Part shown: positions 42,389-51,537 of the stretch, piece after piece
How the letters are laid out: every line of letters begins with the position of its first letter
How positions within the stretch are numbered: position 1 is the stretch's first letter
From: JAWKVD01 sp041398225
Lineage (GTDB): Bacteria > Pseudomonadota > Alphaproteobacteria > Caulobacterales > Hyphomonadaceae
Reading direction: 5' to 3'
DNA: 61,289 nt
Assembly (NCBI GenBank): GCA_041398225.1
Contig: JAWKVD010000021.1
Location: 1-61,289, forward strand
Translations under genes and position numbers: made by a program
The notes under the pieces: generated by a model
The model's input: only the letters and a program-made list of their open reading frames with translations
The model's database searches: none
Told to the model about the DNA's origin: nothing

Positions 42389-43314
42389 ATGGGGCAACCA
42401 TGAATGGAGACGCCGCGCATACGCTTGGCACGGCCTGGGCGTCGGCGAAGGTGAACCTCTATCTTCATGTCGGCCCGCCCGGCGCTGGCGGTCTGCATCC
42501 CGTCGACAGTCTGGTGGTGTTTGCGGATTGGCGCGCGGCCGATCGCATAACGGCGCGCCGTTTCCCGCAGGTGGCGCTGCGCCTTGAGGGAACGCAGGCG
42601 AAGGCCCTCAGGCGCGAACCCAATAACCTGTCCGTCGCCGCCGCCTCGACATTGCGTGAAGCCTGCGGTTTGCACGGCCTGGGCGCCGAGCTGACCTTGT
42701 ATAAGGAGCTGCCGGTTGCGGCGGGGATAGGCGGCGGATCGGCCGACGCGGCCGCGACCATGCACGTCCTGAATTCGCTGTGGTCGATCAATTTCGGTGA
42801 GGCGGCGCTCGAGAACATCGCACGCCAGTTGGGAGCGGACGTGCCTGCGTGCGTCCGGTCGCGCCCGGTCGTCATGCGCGGCGCCGGGGAATTGCTGGAG
42901 GATGCGGTTTGCCCGTCCCTTGAGGCCGTCCTCGTCAATCCTGGCGTCAAGCTGGAGACGCGACGCGTATTCGAGCGCTTCGACAAGCTGGGCGGGCGGC
43001 AGCCCTTCGCCGAGACGTCGCCTCCGGCGTCGACCGACGCTGGCGAGTTCGTCGCCTCGCTCGCGCGCGACTATCGGAACGACCTTCAGCCGGCGGCGAT
43101 AAGCCTGTGTTCGGAGATCGAGAAAGTCCTGGAAGCGTTGCGCGGTCAGAAAGGATGCCTGATGGCGCGGATGTCCGGCAGCGGGCCGACCTGTTTCGGC
43201 ATCTTCGAGAGCGCTGAGGCGGCGGACGCCGCGGCCAGCGCCATCGCCGCGCGGAAGCGCAAATACTGGGTCAAGGCGACGACGTTCCGCGGCGCCGGAC
43301 CCGGGGTCGTGTAA
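42385..43314 (+). CDS. ispE: 4-diphosphocytidyl-2-C-methyl-D-erythritol kinase
   Basis: A 309-residue GHMP kinase. AWASAKVNLYLHVG is the N-terminal substrate region, PVAAGIGGGSADAAATM the ATP-binding GHMP loop, and MARMSGSGPTCFGIF the C-terminal motif 3. It phosphorylates CDP-methylerythritol in the non-mevalonate isoprenoid pathway. The ATG at 42385 overlaps the upstream TPR gene; a second ATG five codons later is possible. Isoprenoids made here would feed ispB at 44.5 kb. Confidence 0.95.
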   Translation: MNGATMNGDAAHTLGTAWASAKVNLYLHVGPPGAGGLHPVDSLVVFADWRAADRITARRFPQVALRLEGTQAKALRREPNNLSVAAASTLREACGLHGLGAELTLYKELPVAAGIGGGSADAAATMHVLNSLWSINFGEAALENIARQLGADVPACVRSRPVVMRGAGELLEDAVCPSLEAVLVNPGVKLETRRVFERFDKLGGRQPFAETSPPASTDAGEFVASLARDYRNDLQPAAISLCSEIEKVLEALRGQKGCLMARMSGSGPTCFGIFESAEAADAAASAIAARKRKYWVKATTFRGAGPGVV

Positions 43315-43335
43315 GCATGCGCTGCAACGGACATC

Positions 43336-44397
43336 ATGCCTGAAAATCAGACCTTTGAACTGCTCGGCGTGCTGGCGGCGTTCGCGCTCGCCGGCGGTCT
43401 GTCTGTCGCGCTCTGCCGGCTGATGATGAGCGCGGGCGTTGTCGACGCGCCCTCGGAGCCAAGGAAGGTCCAGACCCATACTGTGCCGACCAGCGGCGGC
43501 ACCGGATTTGGACTGGCGGCCCTCGGCGCTTTCCTGCTGTGCGCATCCATGTTCGACATTGCGGTCGAAACGCCTGCCTATATCGCCGCCGGCGGCGCGA
43601 TGGCGGTGTTGTTGGTGGGGCTGCTTGACGATGTTGCGGACCTGGCGCCGAAAGCGAAGTTTCTGCTGATGCTCGCGGCGGCGGCGGCGATGGCCACGTT
43701 CGGCGTGCGCACCGATCACGTCACGTTGTGGCCAGGGGAGTCCTGGGCGCTGCTGCCGGTCGCCGGCTCGCTCGGCGCCGTGATGTGGTTTCTGCTTGTC
43801 CTCAACGCCGTAAATTTCATGGACGGCGCCAATGGCCTGGCCATGGGCATGGGCGCGATCGCGTCTCTGGCGCTGGGCGCGTGCGCGGCGTTCGCCGGGC
43901 GTTGGGATCTCGCGCTGATCGCGCTGGCGTTGTGCGGAGCGCTGGCCGGGTTTCTCGTATGGAATGTGCCGGGAAAGCTGTTTGCGGGCGACGCCGGCGC
44001 CTTGTTCTGCGGAGCGCTTCTGGCCGGCGTTTCGCTGCTATTGGTGAAGGAGCGTCCGGACTGGCTGTTCATCCCGCCGCTGATCCTGGCGCCATTTCTC
44101 ACCGACGTTTTGCTGACGCTGGTCTGGCGCATTCGGATGGGCAAGCCGTTCCATCAGCCGCATCGCGACCATACCTATCAGATCGCGATCAAGGCGCGTC
44201 TGAGTCACGTCCAGGTGGCGGGGATCCACGCGGTGTGGGCGCTCAACGCCGCAGCGATCGGAACGGTGGCGGCGATCACCTCGAGCTATGTGCCGGTCCT
44301 GGCCTTCGTCGCCGTCTACCTGGTTAGCGCTTGGGTTCATATCCGTGTCCGCATTTCGGGCGTGCGGGCGGGGCTTGTTGGCCGCGAGATCGCTTGA
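43336..44397 (+). CDS. Glycosyltransferase 4 family, undecaprenyl-phosphate sugar-1-phosphate transferase
   Basis: A 353-residue integral membrane protein of the MraY/WecA superfamily, with about ten hydrophobic helices. Motifs are VPTSGGTGFG, LLVGLLDDVADLAPKAKFLL, NAVNFMDGANGLAMGMG, GKLFAGDAGAL and the HQPHRDHTYQ loop. It transfers a sugar-1-phosphate from a UDP-sugar to undecaprenyl phosphate, the first step of O-antigen or polysaccharide synthesis. The exact sugar is not decided by sequence. It lies 21 bp after ispE and is convergent with ispB. Confidence 0.9.
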   Translation: MPENQTFELLGVLAAFALAGGLSVALCRLMMSAGVVDAPSEPRKVQTHTVPTSGGTGFGLAALGAFLLCASMFDIAVETPAYIAAGGAMAVLLVGLLDDVADLAPKAKFLLMLAAAAAMATFGVRTDHVTLWPGESWALLPVAGSLGAVMWFLLVLNAVNFMDGANGLAMGMGAIASLALGACAAFAGRWDLALIALALCGALAGFLVWNVPGKLFAGDAGALFCGALLAGVSLLLVKERPDWLFIPPLILAPFLTDVLLTLVWRIRMGKPFHQPHRDHTYQIAIKARLSHVQVAGIHAVWALNAAAIGTVAAITSSYVPVLAFVAVYLVSAWVHIRVRISGVRAGLVGREIA

Positions 44398-44449
44398 CGC
44401 ACGCGCGGCGCAGGCGGGCCGCAATCGCCCGAACGCACGGAGTGCGGGA

Positions 44450-45472
44450 CTAGAACGCGCGGTCGACGCAGTAGTCGGCGAGATCGCCCAGATTCTGCGT
44501 GAACGGGTTGCTTCCGACCGTCTCGAGCGCCGCTCGCGCCGCGACAGCCTCGGCGCGCGCCGCTTCCAGCGTACCGTCGGCTGCTCCGCCGGAGCGGATT
44601 AGATGAATGGCGTGCGCAAGGTCGCTGTCGGTCTGATGGCGTTCGCCCATCACGCGATCCCAGAATTCACGGTCTGCGTCGTTGCCGCGTTGATAGGCGA
44701 GCAGCACGGGAAGCGTCAGCTTGCCTTCCCGGAAATCGTCTCCAACGGACTTGCCGATGACCGACGTAAGACCGCCATAGTCGAGCAGGTCGTCGATCAG
44801 CTGGAAGGCGCGGCCCAGCCTGCGGCCGTATTCGCCCATTGAGGCCGCGAGCAATTCGTCGCCCGTCGCGGTCAAAGCGCCCGCGCGAGCGGCGGCCTCG
44901 AACAGCGCCGCCGTCTTGGCCTCCACGATGGCCATGTAGTCGTCGATCGGAAGATCGACGCGCCCGATGGCGGCAAGCTGGCGAACCTCGCCTTCCGCGA
45001 TCACGCACGAGGCGTTTGAGAGAATTTCGAGGATCCGCAGGCTGCGGGTTTCGACCATCAGCGTAAACGCGCGCGCAAACAGGAAGTCGCCGACCAGAAC
45101 GGATGCGGAAGCGCCCCAAACGTTCTTGGCCGCCGCCTTGCCGCGCCGCAAATCGCTGTCGTCGACGACGTCGTCGTGCAGGAGCGTCGCGGAATGGATG
45201 TACTCGACGGCGGCCGCGAGATTTTGCGCTTCTTCGCTTCCCTTGCCGCCCACCGCACGCGCGGCCGCGAGGGTTAGCATCGGTCGCAAACGCTTGCCGC
45301 CGGCTTCGATCAGATAGCCGGACAGGTCGGGGATCGTTGCAACCGGACTTGCCGCACGCTCGACCAGAAGCCGTTCGACCGCCTCAAGTTCCGGGCGCAG
45401 GCGTTCTGCAAGCCGGTTCATTGGCGACACGGGCGTGGATACGGCCGGCTTTGCTTCAGCGTGTACGGCCAA
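44450..45472 (-). CDS. ispB: Trans-isoprenyl diphosphate synthase (octaprenyl/decaprenyl type)
   Basis: A 340-residue prenyltransferase. GGKRLRPML (58-66), the first aspartate-rich motif LLHDDVVDDSDLRRG (D100-D101-D104), and the second FQLIDDLLDYGG are all intact. It makes the long prenyl tail of ubiquinone. It is divergent from the DUF2007 gene (217 bp). An alternative is solanesyl synthase; chain length cannot be read with certainty. Confidence 0.93.
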   Translation of the reverse strand: MAVHAEAKPAVSTPVSPMNRLAERLRPELEAVERLLVERAASPVATIPDLSGYLIEAGGKRLRPMLTLAAARAVGGKGSEEAQNLAAAVEYIHSATLLHDDVVDDSDLRRGKAAAKNVWGASASVLVGDFLFARAFTLMVETRSLRILEILSNASCVIAEGEVRQLAAIGRVDLPIDDYMAIVEAKTAALFEAAARAGALTATGDELLAASMGEYGRRLGRAFQLIDDLLDYGGLTSVIGKSVGDDFREGKLTLPVLLAYQRGNDADREFWDRVMGERHQTDSDLAHAIHLIRSGGAADGTLEAARAEAVAARAALETVGSNPFTQNLGDLADYCVDRAF

Positions 45473-45689
45473 GTCTTACCCCTGTGCCTTCATATCTGGG
45501 TGGTCCGCTTCTCGAAGGATGCGTGTCGCCGAAAGTTGTGCGGAGGGCGCTTCACCCCGGGGACCGTTTCCACGATATTCGTTGCGTGAGACCATGGTCA
45601 AGAAATAGAGGGTCGCCAGTAAGGGAACGTCGCGTCAAGTTGTCGCGATTCGGCGTCGTTGCGATAAGGTCGAAGCGAGGTTTCCCGAA

Positions 45690-45974
45690 ATGATTGAGGT
45701 CCTGAGGACCAACGACCCGGTTAAGCTGAGTTTTGTCATGGCCCGTCTGCAGGAGGCTGGATGCGCGCCTTTTCTGGCGGATCGCTTCATGGCCATGGCG
45801 GAAGGCGGCATTTCCGCGTTCCAGCAGAGGATTCTGGTGCCCGACGAAGACGAGGTCGTCGCAAAGCGGGTGATCCGCGACGTCGAGGCGGGTGCGGAAG
45901 CTGGCGCATTCGCCATCGCCGATGAGGCGATCGATCCCGATGCGCCGCCGGATGCAGACGGGGACGCGGTATGA
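45690..45974 (+). CDS. DUF2007 domain protein
   Basis: A 94-residue protein: MIEVLRTNDPVKLSFVMARLQEAGC, AFQQRILVPDEDEVVAKRVIRDVEAG (in segments: AFQQRILVPDEDE, AKRVIRDVEA) and an acidic tail. DUF2007 proteins are small putative signal-transducing or PII-fold-like proteins. The gene typically lies between ispB and a TrmN6-like gene in alphaproteobacteria, as here. It overlaps the next gene by 4 bp. Confidence 0.88.
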   Translation: MIEVLRTNDPVKLSFVMARLQEAGCAPFLADRFMAMAEGGISAFQQRILVPDEDEVVAKRVIRDVEAGAEAGAFAIADEAIDPDAPPDADGDAV

Positions 45975-46753
45975 CGACGCTCCCAGGGGACGATATGGCC
46001 GCTGAGCCCGAGCAATCCGAGCCGCAGGCGACCGAGGACGGATTCCTCAACGGAGCTGTTCGGGTCTTGCAGCCGGCCGTTGGCTACCGCGCGGGCCTCG
46101 ACGCGGTGTTGTTGGCCGCCTCGGTTTCGGCCGAACCGGGTCAATCTCTGGCCGAAGCCGGAAGCGGCGCCGGGGCCGCTCTCCTTTGCGCCGCCCACAG
46201 GCTTGACGGGATTAAGGCGTGCGGTTTTGAGCGCGACGAGGCGATGGCGTCTCTGGCTCGGCGAAGCGTCGGTCTGAACGGGTTTGAAGCGCGGGTCGAA
46301 TTGCGGAGGCACAATATCGAGGACCGTCCGGCGGACCTTGAGAACCGGTTCGACCTGTCGATGTGCAATCCGCCATTCTTCGAACCGGGAACGGCGCGTG
46401 CGCCGGGCGAGGGCAAACAGGCGGCTTATGTGCTCGACACCCCGTTGAAAAGCTGGGTGCGGTTTCTGGCGCATGTCACGCGCAGAGGCGGCTATATCAC
46501 GCTTGTACATCGCGCGGCGGCGCTGGCGGACGTGCTGGAGCTGCTGTCGCCAAGATGCGGAGAGATCGAAGTCTTGCCCGTGCGGCCGGCGCCTGGATTG
46601 CCGGCGCGCCGCATCCTTGTACGGGGCAGGAAAGGTCTGCGTCGAGGACCGGTGACGCTTCACGCCGGGCTCGATCTGCATGTCGAGCCGGGCGGCGCGT
46701 CGAGCCCGCGCGCCGCCGAAGTTCTGGCAGGCGGCTGTCTTGATTGGCGCTAG
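45971..46753 (+). CDS. tRNA1(Val) adenine-N6-methyltransferase-like protein
   Basis: A 260-residue methyltransferase with an N-terminal acidic linker. Motif I is AEAGSGAGAALLCAAHR, and the N6-adenine catalytic motif NPPF is at 133-136 (MCNPPFFEPG). The C-terminal part has RGGYITLVHRAA and VRPAPGLPARRILVRGRKG. This is the TrmN6/YfiC pattern (adenine 37 of tRNA-Val1), though the RNA target is inferred. The start is the overlapping ATG (ATGA) with the DUF2007 gene; an internal ATG at 45998 is possible. Confidence 0.85.
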   Translation: MTTLPGDDMAAEPEQSEPQATEDGFLNGAVRVLQPAVGYRAGLDAVLLAASVSAEPGQSLAEAGSGAGAALLCAAHRLDGIKACGFERDEAMASLARRSVGLNGFEARVELRRHNIEDRPADLENRFDLSMCNPPFFEPGTARAPGEGKQAAYVLDTPLKSWVRFLAHVTRRGGYITLVHRAAALADVLELLSPRCGEIEVLPVRPAPGLPARRILVRGRKGLRRGPVTLHAGLDLHVEPGGASSPRAAEVLAGGCLDWR

Positions 46754-46794
46754 GCCAGGTCAGGCGGACCGGGCGGAAACAGGAGGTAGGGGAA

Positions 46795-47019
46795 TTGGGC
46801 GGCGTTATCCTGTTGGGACTGATCGCCCTTGCGGTCGTGATTCTGATCACCCCGGCGATGCGGACGCGCGGTGAACGACGTCGGCGGGAAATCGAGAAAG
46901 CTGCGCATGATGCGGTGATGCGGCGCCTCGAGCGCCGGAAGGCGTTGCGTCCGCTCGATTCGGACGCCAAGGAGCCTGGCAAGACGGGCGATGGCGGTAC
47001 AGACGACCGCGATCGTTAG
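46795..47019 (+). CDS. Small membrane protein of unknown function
   Basis: A 74-residue protein starting at TTG 46795, 8 bp after AGGAGG. One hydrophobic helix (VILLGLIALAVVILITP, about 4-20) is followed by a strongly basic cytoplasmic region and an acidic Gly/Asp tail. No family is recognised. A longer frame begins at 46744 but has no ribosome-binding site. Confidence 0.55.
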   Translation: MGGVILLGLIALAVVILITPAMRTRGERRRREIEKAAHDAVMRRLERRKALRPLDSDAKEPGKTGDGGTDDRDR

Positions 47020-47072
47020 CCTGGGGGCGGCATGACCGCAGCAAAAAGCGGTGGTCCGGCGTTACACGCGGG

Positions 47073-48584
47073 CTATCGCACCAGCGATCGCATGTTCTCA
47101 CGGACCCGGGTGGTCGATTCAGCCGTGTTCGACATTGCGGTCGCCATCAGGTTTACGTTCCGATCGATGGTTCCGACTGCATCCGAGGCCGTCTGCATCG
47201 TGTGGGAAATTTCTCCGGTGGCGGACGACTGCTGTTCGACCGCCGCCACAACGCTGGAAACGCTCTCCGAAATCTCCTCGACTGAACTTTCGATGGACTT
47301 CAGCGCGCTGACCACATTCCCCGAAACCGTCTGAACCCCGGCGATCTCCGTGGAGATTGTCTTGGTGGCGTTCGAGACTTGCGCCGCGAGCTGTTTGATT
47401 TCGGAAGCAACGACCGCGAACCCGCGACCGGCTTCACCTGCACGAGCGGATTCGATCGTGGCGTTCAAGGCGAGGAGGTTGATCTGCGAGGCGATATCGT
47501 CGATCAGCTCCACAATCCCTGTCATCTGCTGGCTTGTTGTCGAAAGAGCTTTTGTCGCCGTGTCGGCGTCTTGCGTGAGAGTCAGAGCCTTGTCGGCCGA
47601 TCTGCGCGAGTTGGAGACGTTGCTCGAGATTTCGCGAATGGAGGCGTTCAGTTCCTCCGCCGCGGCGGCGACGCTCTGCAGCGTGCTCGCCGCTTCAGTG
47701 GCGGAGGACGCCACTTCGGTCGCCTGACTCGATACGGAGGCCACATTGCCGGCGATCTCGGAAAGATCGCCCTCGATCTCGACCGACAGGCGTTCGTTTT
47801 CCAGCCGGCGCTTTGTCATCTCAGTGATGTCGGTCGCGTACTTCACCACCTTGATCGGGTTTCCATCGGGATCCTTGATGGGGTTATAGCTGGCCTGGAT
47901 CCAGATCTCGCGTCCGCCCTTGCCGATGCGCTTGTATTCGGCGGTCTGGAATTCGCCGCTGCGCAGCTTGTTCCAGAATTCCGTGTATTCGCGACTGTCT
48001 GCGTAAGCGCGCTCAACGAACATCCGATGATGCTTGCCGCGGATTTCTCCGAGCGCATAACCCATCGTTCGGCAGAAGTTGTCGTTGGCGTTCAGTATGG
48101 TGCCGTCGAGGCCGAATTCGATGACCGCCTGCGAGCGGTTGATCGCCTCGAGTTGCCCTTGGGCGTCCATCGCCTTGTGTTTTGTCTCAGTGATATCGGT
48201 GGCGAATTTGACCACGCGAACAACGCGGCCGGTCGCGTCGATGATTGGATTGTAGGAAGCCTGCAACCACACTTCGCGTCCGTTCTTCGCGAGGCGCTTG
48301 AATTCGCCGGACACGAATTTCCCGGCGGCGAGGCTGTTCCAGAATTCCCGATAAGCCGGGGAATTCACGTAGGCCGGGTCGCAGAACTGGCGGTGGTGGC
48401 GGCCCACGATCTCGTCGAGCGAGTATCCCATGGCGGCCAGGAAATTCTGGTTGGCGGTCAAGATCTCGCCGCTCGGAGTGAAGGCGATCGTCGCCATGAC
48501 CTTGTCGATGGCTTGGATCATACCAGCCGCCTCACCGCCCGTCGTGGGCGAGCGCCTGTGCAGGACGTTCAACGAGGCCAGCAT
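47073..48584 (-). CDS. Soluble PAS-PAS methyl-accepting chemotaxis protein
   Basis: A 503-residue chemoreceptor with no membrane segment. Two near-duplicate PAS-PAC domains lie at about 25-130 and 140-250 (FATDITETK and YATDITEMT ends). The signalling domain follows, with the hairpin tip QINLLALNATIESARAGEAGRGFAVVASEIKQLA (DDIASQINLLALNATIESA is intact, though the usual QTNLLALNAAIEAAR is slightly changed). Cytoplasmic receptors like this (BdlA, Aer-like) sense redox, light or metabolites. The start has an excellent AGGAGG. A CtrA-like box is 41 bp upstream. Confidence 0.93.
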   Translation of the reverse strand: MLASLNVLHRRSPTTGGEAAGMIQAIDKVMATIAFTPSGEILTANQNFLAAMGYSLDEIVGRHHRQFCDPAYVNSPAYREFWNSLAAGKFVSGEFKRLAKNGREVWLQASYNPIIDATGRVVRVVKFATDITETKHKAMDAQGQLEAINRSQAVIEFGLDGTILNANDNFCRTMGYALGEIRGKHHRMFVERAYADSREYTEFWNKLRSGEFQTAEYKRIGKGGREIWIQASYNPIKDPDGNPIKVVKYATDITEMTKRRLENERLSVEIEGDLSEIAGNVASVSSQATEVASSATEAASTLQSVAAAAEELNASIREISSNVSNSRRSADKALTLTQDADTATKALSTTSQQMTGIVELIDDIASQINLLALNATIESARAGEAGRGFAVVASEIKQLAAQVSNATKTISTEIAGVQTVSGNVVSALKSIESSVEEISESVSSVVAAVEQQSSATGEISHTMQTASDAVGTIDRNVNLMATAMSNTAESTTRVRENMRSLVR

Positions 48585-48624
48585 GAAATCCTCCTGATGC
48601 TCGTGCTAAATGGCCGCGCTTGGG

Positions 48625-48639
48625 TTTACGGTGAGTTAA
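48625..48639 (-). promoter_or_regulatory. CtrA-like box upstream of the chemoreceptor gene
   Basis: On the minus strand TTAA-CTCACCG-TAAA has the exact 7 bp spacing of the CtrA consensus TTAA-N7-TTAA and one mismatch. It is centred about 48 bp before the start codon. Confidence 0.5.
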
Positions 48640-48739
48640 GAGTAAGGCTCCTGCCGCCCTGCGCCGGCGTTTTCGCCAGCAGTGGTCAGCGCCGACATTC
48701 GGATATATGAGCCAGCATCGCAGACCGATGGGAGTTCAC

Positions 48740-49666
48740 ATGGCGCGCGGGGCCAGCAAGCTCAAAACCGATCTTGCGCCGCAGGCGCGGGCGAAGCCGA
48801 AGTCCTTTCAGGATATCATCCTGACCCTGTCGGAATACTGGGGGTCGAAAGGGTGTGCGATCCTGCAACCCTACGATCTGGAGGTCGGCGCCGGGACGTT
48901 GCACCCGGCGACCACGTTGCGCGCGTTGGGCCCAAAGCCCTGGTACGCGGCCTACCCCCAGCCTTCGCGGCGGCCCAAGGACGGGCGCTATGGCGAGAAC
49001 CCGAACCGGCTGCAGCACTATTACCAGTATCAGGTCATCCTGAAGCCGAATCCGATCGATATTCAGGATCTCTATCTGGAGAGCCTCTACCGGATCGGCA
49101 TCGATCCCGCCGTGCACGACATCCGGTTTGTCGAGGACGATTGGGAGAACCCGACCGTCGGCGCATGGGGCCTTGGCTGGGAGGTCTGGTGCGACGGCAT
49201 GGAGGTCTCGCAGTTCACCTATTTCCAGCAAGTCGGCGGTCTGGATGTACGGCCGGTTTCAGGCGAGTTGACCTATGGCCTCGAACGGCTGGCCATGTAC
49301 GTGTTCGGCGTCGACAACGTCTACGACCTTCCGTTCAACAATCCACAGAGCGAGTATCCGCTCAGCTATGGCGATGTCTTTCTCGCCAATGAGCAACAGC
49401 AGTCCGCCTACAACTTCGAACACGCCGATACCGAGATATTGCAGCGCTGGTTCGCTGACTGCGAGAAGGTCTGCAAGAAGCTCCTGACGCTTGAACCGCC
49501 GCTTCCGCTGCCGGCCTATGAGCAGGCGCTGAAGGCCAGCCACATCTTCAACCTGCTGGACGCGCGCGGCGTGATCTCGCCGACCGAGCGCCAGAGCTTC
49601 ATCGCGCGCGTGCGCGACCTGGCGAAAGGCAGCGCCGAGGCGTGGGCTCTGGCCCAGGACGTCTGA
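48740..49666 (+). CDS. glyQ: Glycyl-tRNA synthetase, alpha subunit
   Basis: A 308-residue subunit with SFQDIILTLSEYWGSKGCAI, LQPYDLEVGAGT and NRLQHYYQYQVILKPNP, followed by GWEVWCDGMEVSQFTYFQQ and SGELTYGLERLAMY, the GlyQ active-site blocks. The start at 48740 was chosen over 48707 and 48728 because GGGAG lies 5 bp before it. It charges tRNA-Gly together with GlyS, whose gene is 3.7 kb downstream. Most alphaproteobacteria have glyQ and glyS close together, so the intervening five genes are unusual. Confidence 0.97.
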   Translation: MARGASKLKTDLAPQARAKPKSFQDIILTLSEYWGSKGCAILQPYDLEVGAGTLHPATTLRALGPKPWYAAYPQPSRRPKDGRYGENPNRLQHYYQYQVILKPNPIDIQDLYLESLYRIGIDPAVHDIRFVEDDWENPTVGAWGLGWEVWCDGMEVSQFTYFQQVGGLDVRPVSGELTYGLERLAMYVFGVDNVYDLPFNNPQSEYPLSYGDVFLANEQQQSAYNFEHADTEILQRWFADCEKVCKKLLTLEPPLPLPAYEQALKASHIFNLLDARGVISPTERQSFIARVRDLAKGSAEAWALAQDV

Positions 49667-49757
49667 CCAACCGCCACGCATTGCCTTTGCGGCGTCTTCC
49701 GTCCCAGAATAGGGGGAGCACCGCCGAACAAGCGCGGAGCGCAAGGGAGAACAAGAG

Positions 49758-50615
49758 ATGACGGTTCGCGCTCTGGTGCTCGGCGGCGGAGGACCGCTGG
49801 GGATCGCCTGGGAGACAGGCGTGCTGGCCGGGTTAGCCGAGGGCGGCGTGAGTTTTGCCGATCTGGATCTCGTGCTGGGGACCTCGGCGGGTTCGGTCGT
49901 CGGATCGCAGATCGCCGCCGGCAAGAGCCCGCAGGCAATGGCCGACGCAGAGCTCGGCTATGCCCGTCATTCTGCGGCCGCCGCGCCGGCGTCCCCGCCC
50001 GACCTGACGCCGCTTCTGGCCTTCATGATGCGCTTCCCGCCTACCGGCGAACCGGATCTTGGCCTGCGCCGCGAGCTGGGCGCCTATTCGCTGGGGTCCC
50101 AGACGATCGCTGAGGACGCGTTCATAGATGTCTTGACGTCCATGGGGCTTCCGGAAAGCTGGCCCGATGGCTTCGCGTGTACGGCCGTCGACACGGCGTC
50201 GGGGGAGTTCCACGTCTGGCGCAAGCAGGATGGCGTGGCGCTGCCGCGCGCCGTGGCGTCGAGCTGTTCGGTGCCTGGAATCTACCCCGCGATTTCCATC
50301 AATGACCGAAAGTGGATGGACGGGGGCATGCGCGCGTCCGTCAATCTCGACAAGGCGGCGGGTTGCAAGCGCGTGTTGGCGCTGGCGGTGATTCCGGTCG
50401 CCATGGCCGAGCCGATCATGCGCGGTCGTGTTGAGCATGAGGGCGAGGCGGTGACGGAAGCTGGCGGCCGCTATGAGCTGGTGAGCCCCGACGCTGCGGC
50501 TATGGAGGCTTTTGGCCCCAACCTGATGGACGGATCGCGAAGGGAGCCTGCGTTGAAGGCTGGTCTGGAGCAGGGGCGTCGCGAAGCCGAGAGGGTCAAG
50601 GCGTTCTGGGCCTAG
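49758..50615 (+). CDS. Patatin-like phospholipase
   Basis: A 285-residue protein with the patatin-type layout: glycine-rich oxyanion loop LGGGGPLGIAWE (8-19), nucleophile Ser43 in LGTSAGSVVG, and the catalytic aspartate in KWMDGGMRASV. It is a lipid acyl hydrolase. It is the first of five genes lying between glyQ and glyS, 91 bp after the glyQ stop, and its ATG follows AGGGAG. Confidence 0.9.
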   Translation: MTVRALVLGGGGPLGIAWETGVLAGLAEGGVSFADLDLVLGTSAGSVVGSQIAAGKSPQAMADAELGYARHSAAAAPASPPDLTPLLAFMMRFPPTGEPDLGLRRELGAYSLGSQTIAEDAFIDVLTSMGLPESWPDGFACTAVDTASGEFHVWRKQDGVALPRAVASSCSVPGIYPAISINDRKWMDGGMRASVNLDKAAGCKRVLALAVIPVAMAEPIMRGRVEHEGEAVTEAGGRYELVSPDAAAMEAFGPNLMDGSRREPALKAGLEQGRREAERVKAFWA

Positions 50616-50658
50616 CTGGTCGCTTCGGGCCGCTCATTCCGTCGCAAGGAGACGGGCG

Positions 50659-51534
50659 ATGATCGAGCAACAACCTTCGCGAACGGCGTTCGCCGCGGCT
50701 GCGCACCGGGCGGTGCATCAGGTGCTGGAGAAGGGGAAGATATTCTCCGATCCCATGGCGCTGCGTATTCTCGACATGACCGAAGCGGACGTTCGCGCTC
50801 ATCCGCCGGAGGCCAGCCGGCGCCCAATGCGCCTGTTCATCGCCGCGCGCGCCCGGTTTGCGGAGGAGAAGCTTGCCGAGGGTATTGAGCGGCGCGGCGT
50901 CACGCAGCTCGTCGTGCTCGGGGCGGGGCTCGACACGTTCGCCTATCGCAGTCCGTTGGCCGCTCAATTGAGGATCTTCGAGGTGGATTTTCCGGCCACG
51001 CAGGCCTGGAAGAAGCGCCGGCTTGAGGAAGCAGGCATCGCCGCGCCGGACAATCTGATCTACGCGCCGGTCGATTTCGAGAAGGACAGGCTGCTCGACC
51101 GGCTCGTCGAGGCGGGCTTCGATCCGCAACAGCGGAGCTTCTTCCTGTGGCTGGGCGTCGTGCCGTACCTGACGCGCGAGGCGATCCTGGCGACGCTTTC
51201 GGTGATCGGCGCTTTGCCGGGCGGGGCGGAAGTGGCGTTCGACTATTCCAACCCCGTTGACAGTCGCAGCCTGTCTCCGGAAGCGCTTGCGGCGGTCGAG
51301 GCGCGTCAGGCTCGCGTGGCGGCGATGGGCGAACCGTTTCTGTCCTTCTTTGAAGCGGAGGATCTGCACGCCGATCTCGAAGCCGTCGGCCTTGCCGGCA
51401 TTGACGATCTGGGGCCGCGCGAGATCATCGGACGTCTGGTGGCGCCGCACGCCGCGCCGGCCAACCCGGCGATCCTGAACAATATTCCCGAACGCGGCGG
51501 TCATATGGTTCATGCGATGACGGCGCAGTCCTGA
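50659..51534 (+). CDS. Class I SAM methyltransferase, LCMT/YktD family
   Basis: A 291-residue methyltransferase of the family typified by leucine carboxyl methyltransferase (PF04072-like). It has FSDPMALRIL near the N-terminus, LVVLGAGLDTFAYRSPL as the SAM loop, FEVDFPATQAWKKRRL and WLGVVPYLTREAIL. The substrate is unknown; bacterial members often modify small molecules or carboxylates. It lies 43 bp after the patatin gene. Confidence 0.9.
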   Translation: MIEQQPSRTAFAAAAHRAVHQVLEKGKIFSDPMALRILDMTEADVRAHPPEASRRPMRLFIAARARFAEEKLAEGIERRGVTQLVVLGAGLDTFAYRSPLAAQLRIFEVDFPATQAWKKRRLEEAGIAAPDNLIYAPVDFEKDRLLDRLVEAGFDPQQRSFFLWLGVVPYLTREAILATLSVIGALPGGAEVAFDYSNPVDSRSLSPEALAAVEARQARVAAMGEPFLSFFEAEDLHADLEAVGLAGIDDLGPREIIGRLVAPHAAPANPAILNNIPERGGHMVHAMTAQS

Positions 51535-51537
51535 TAG

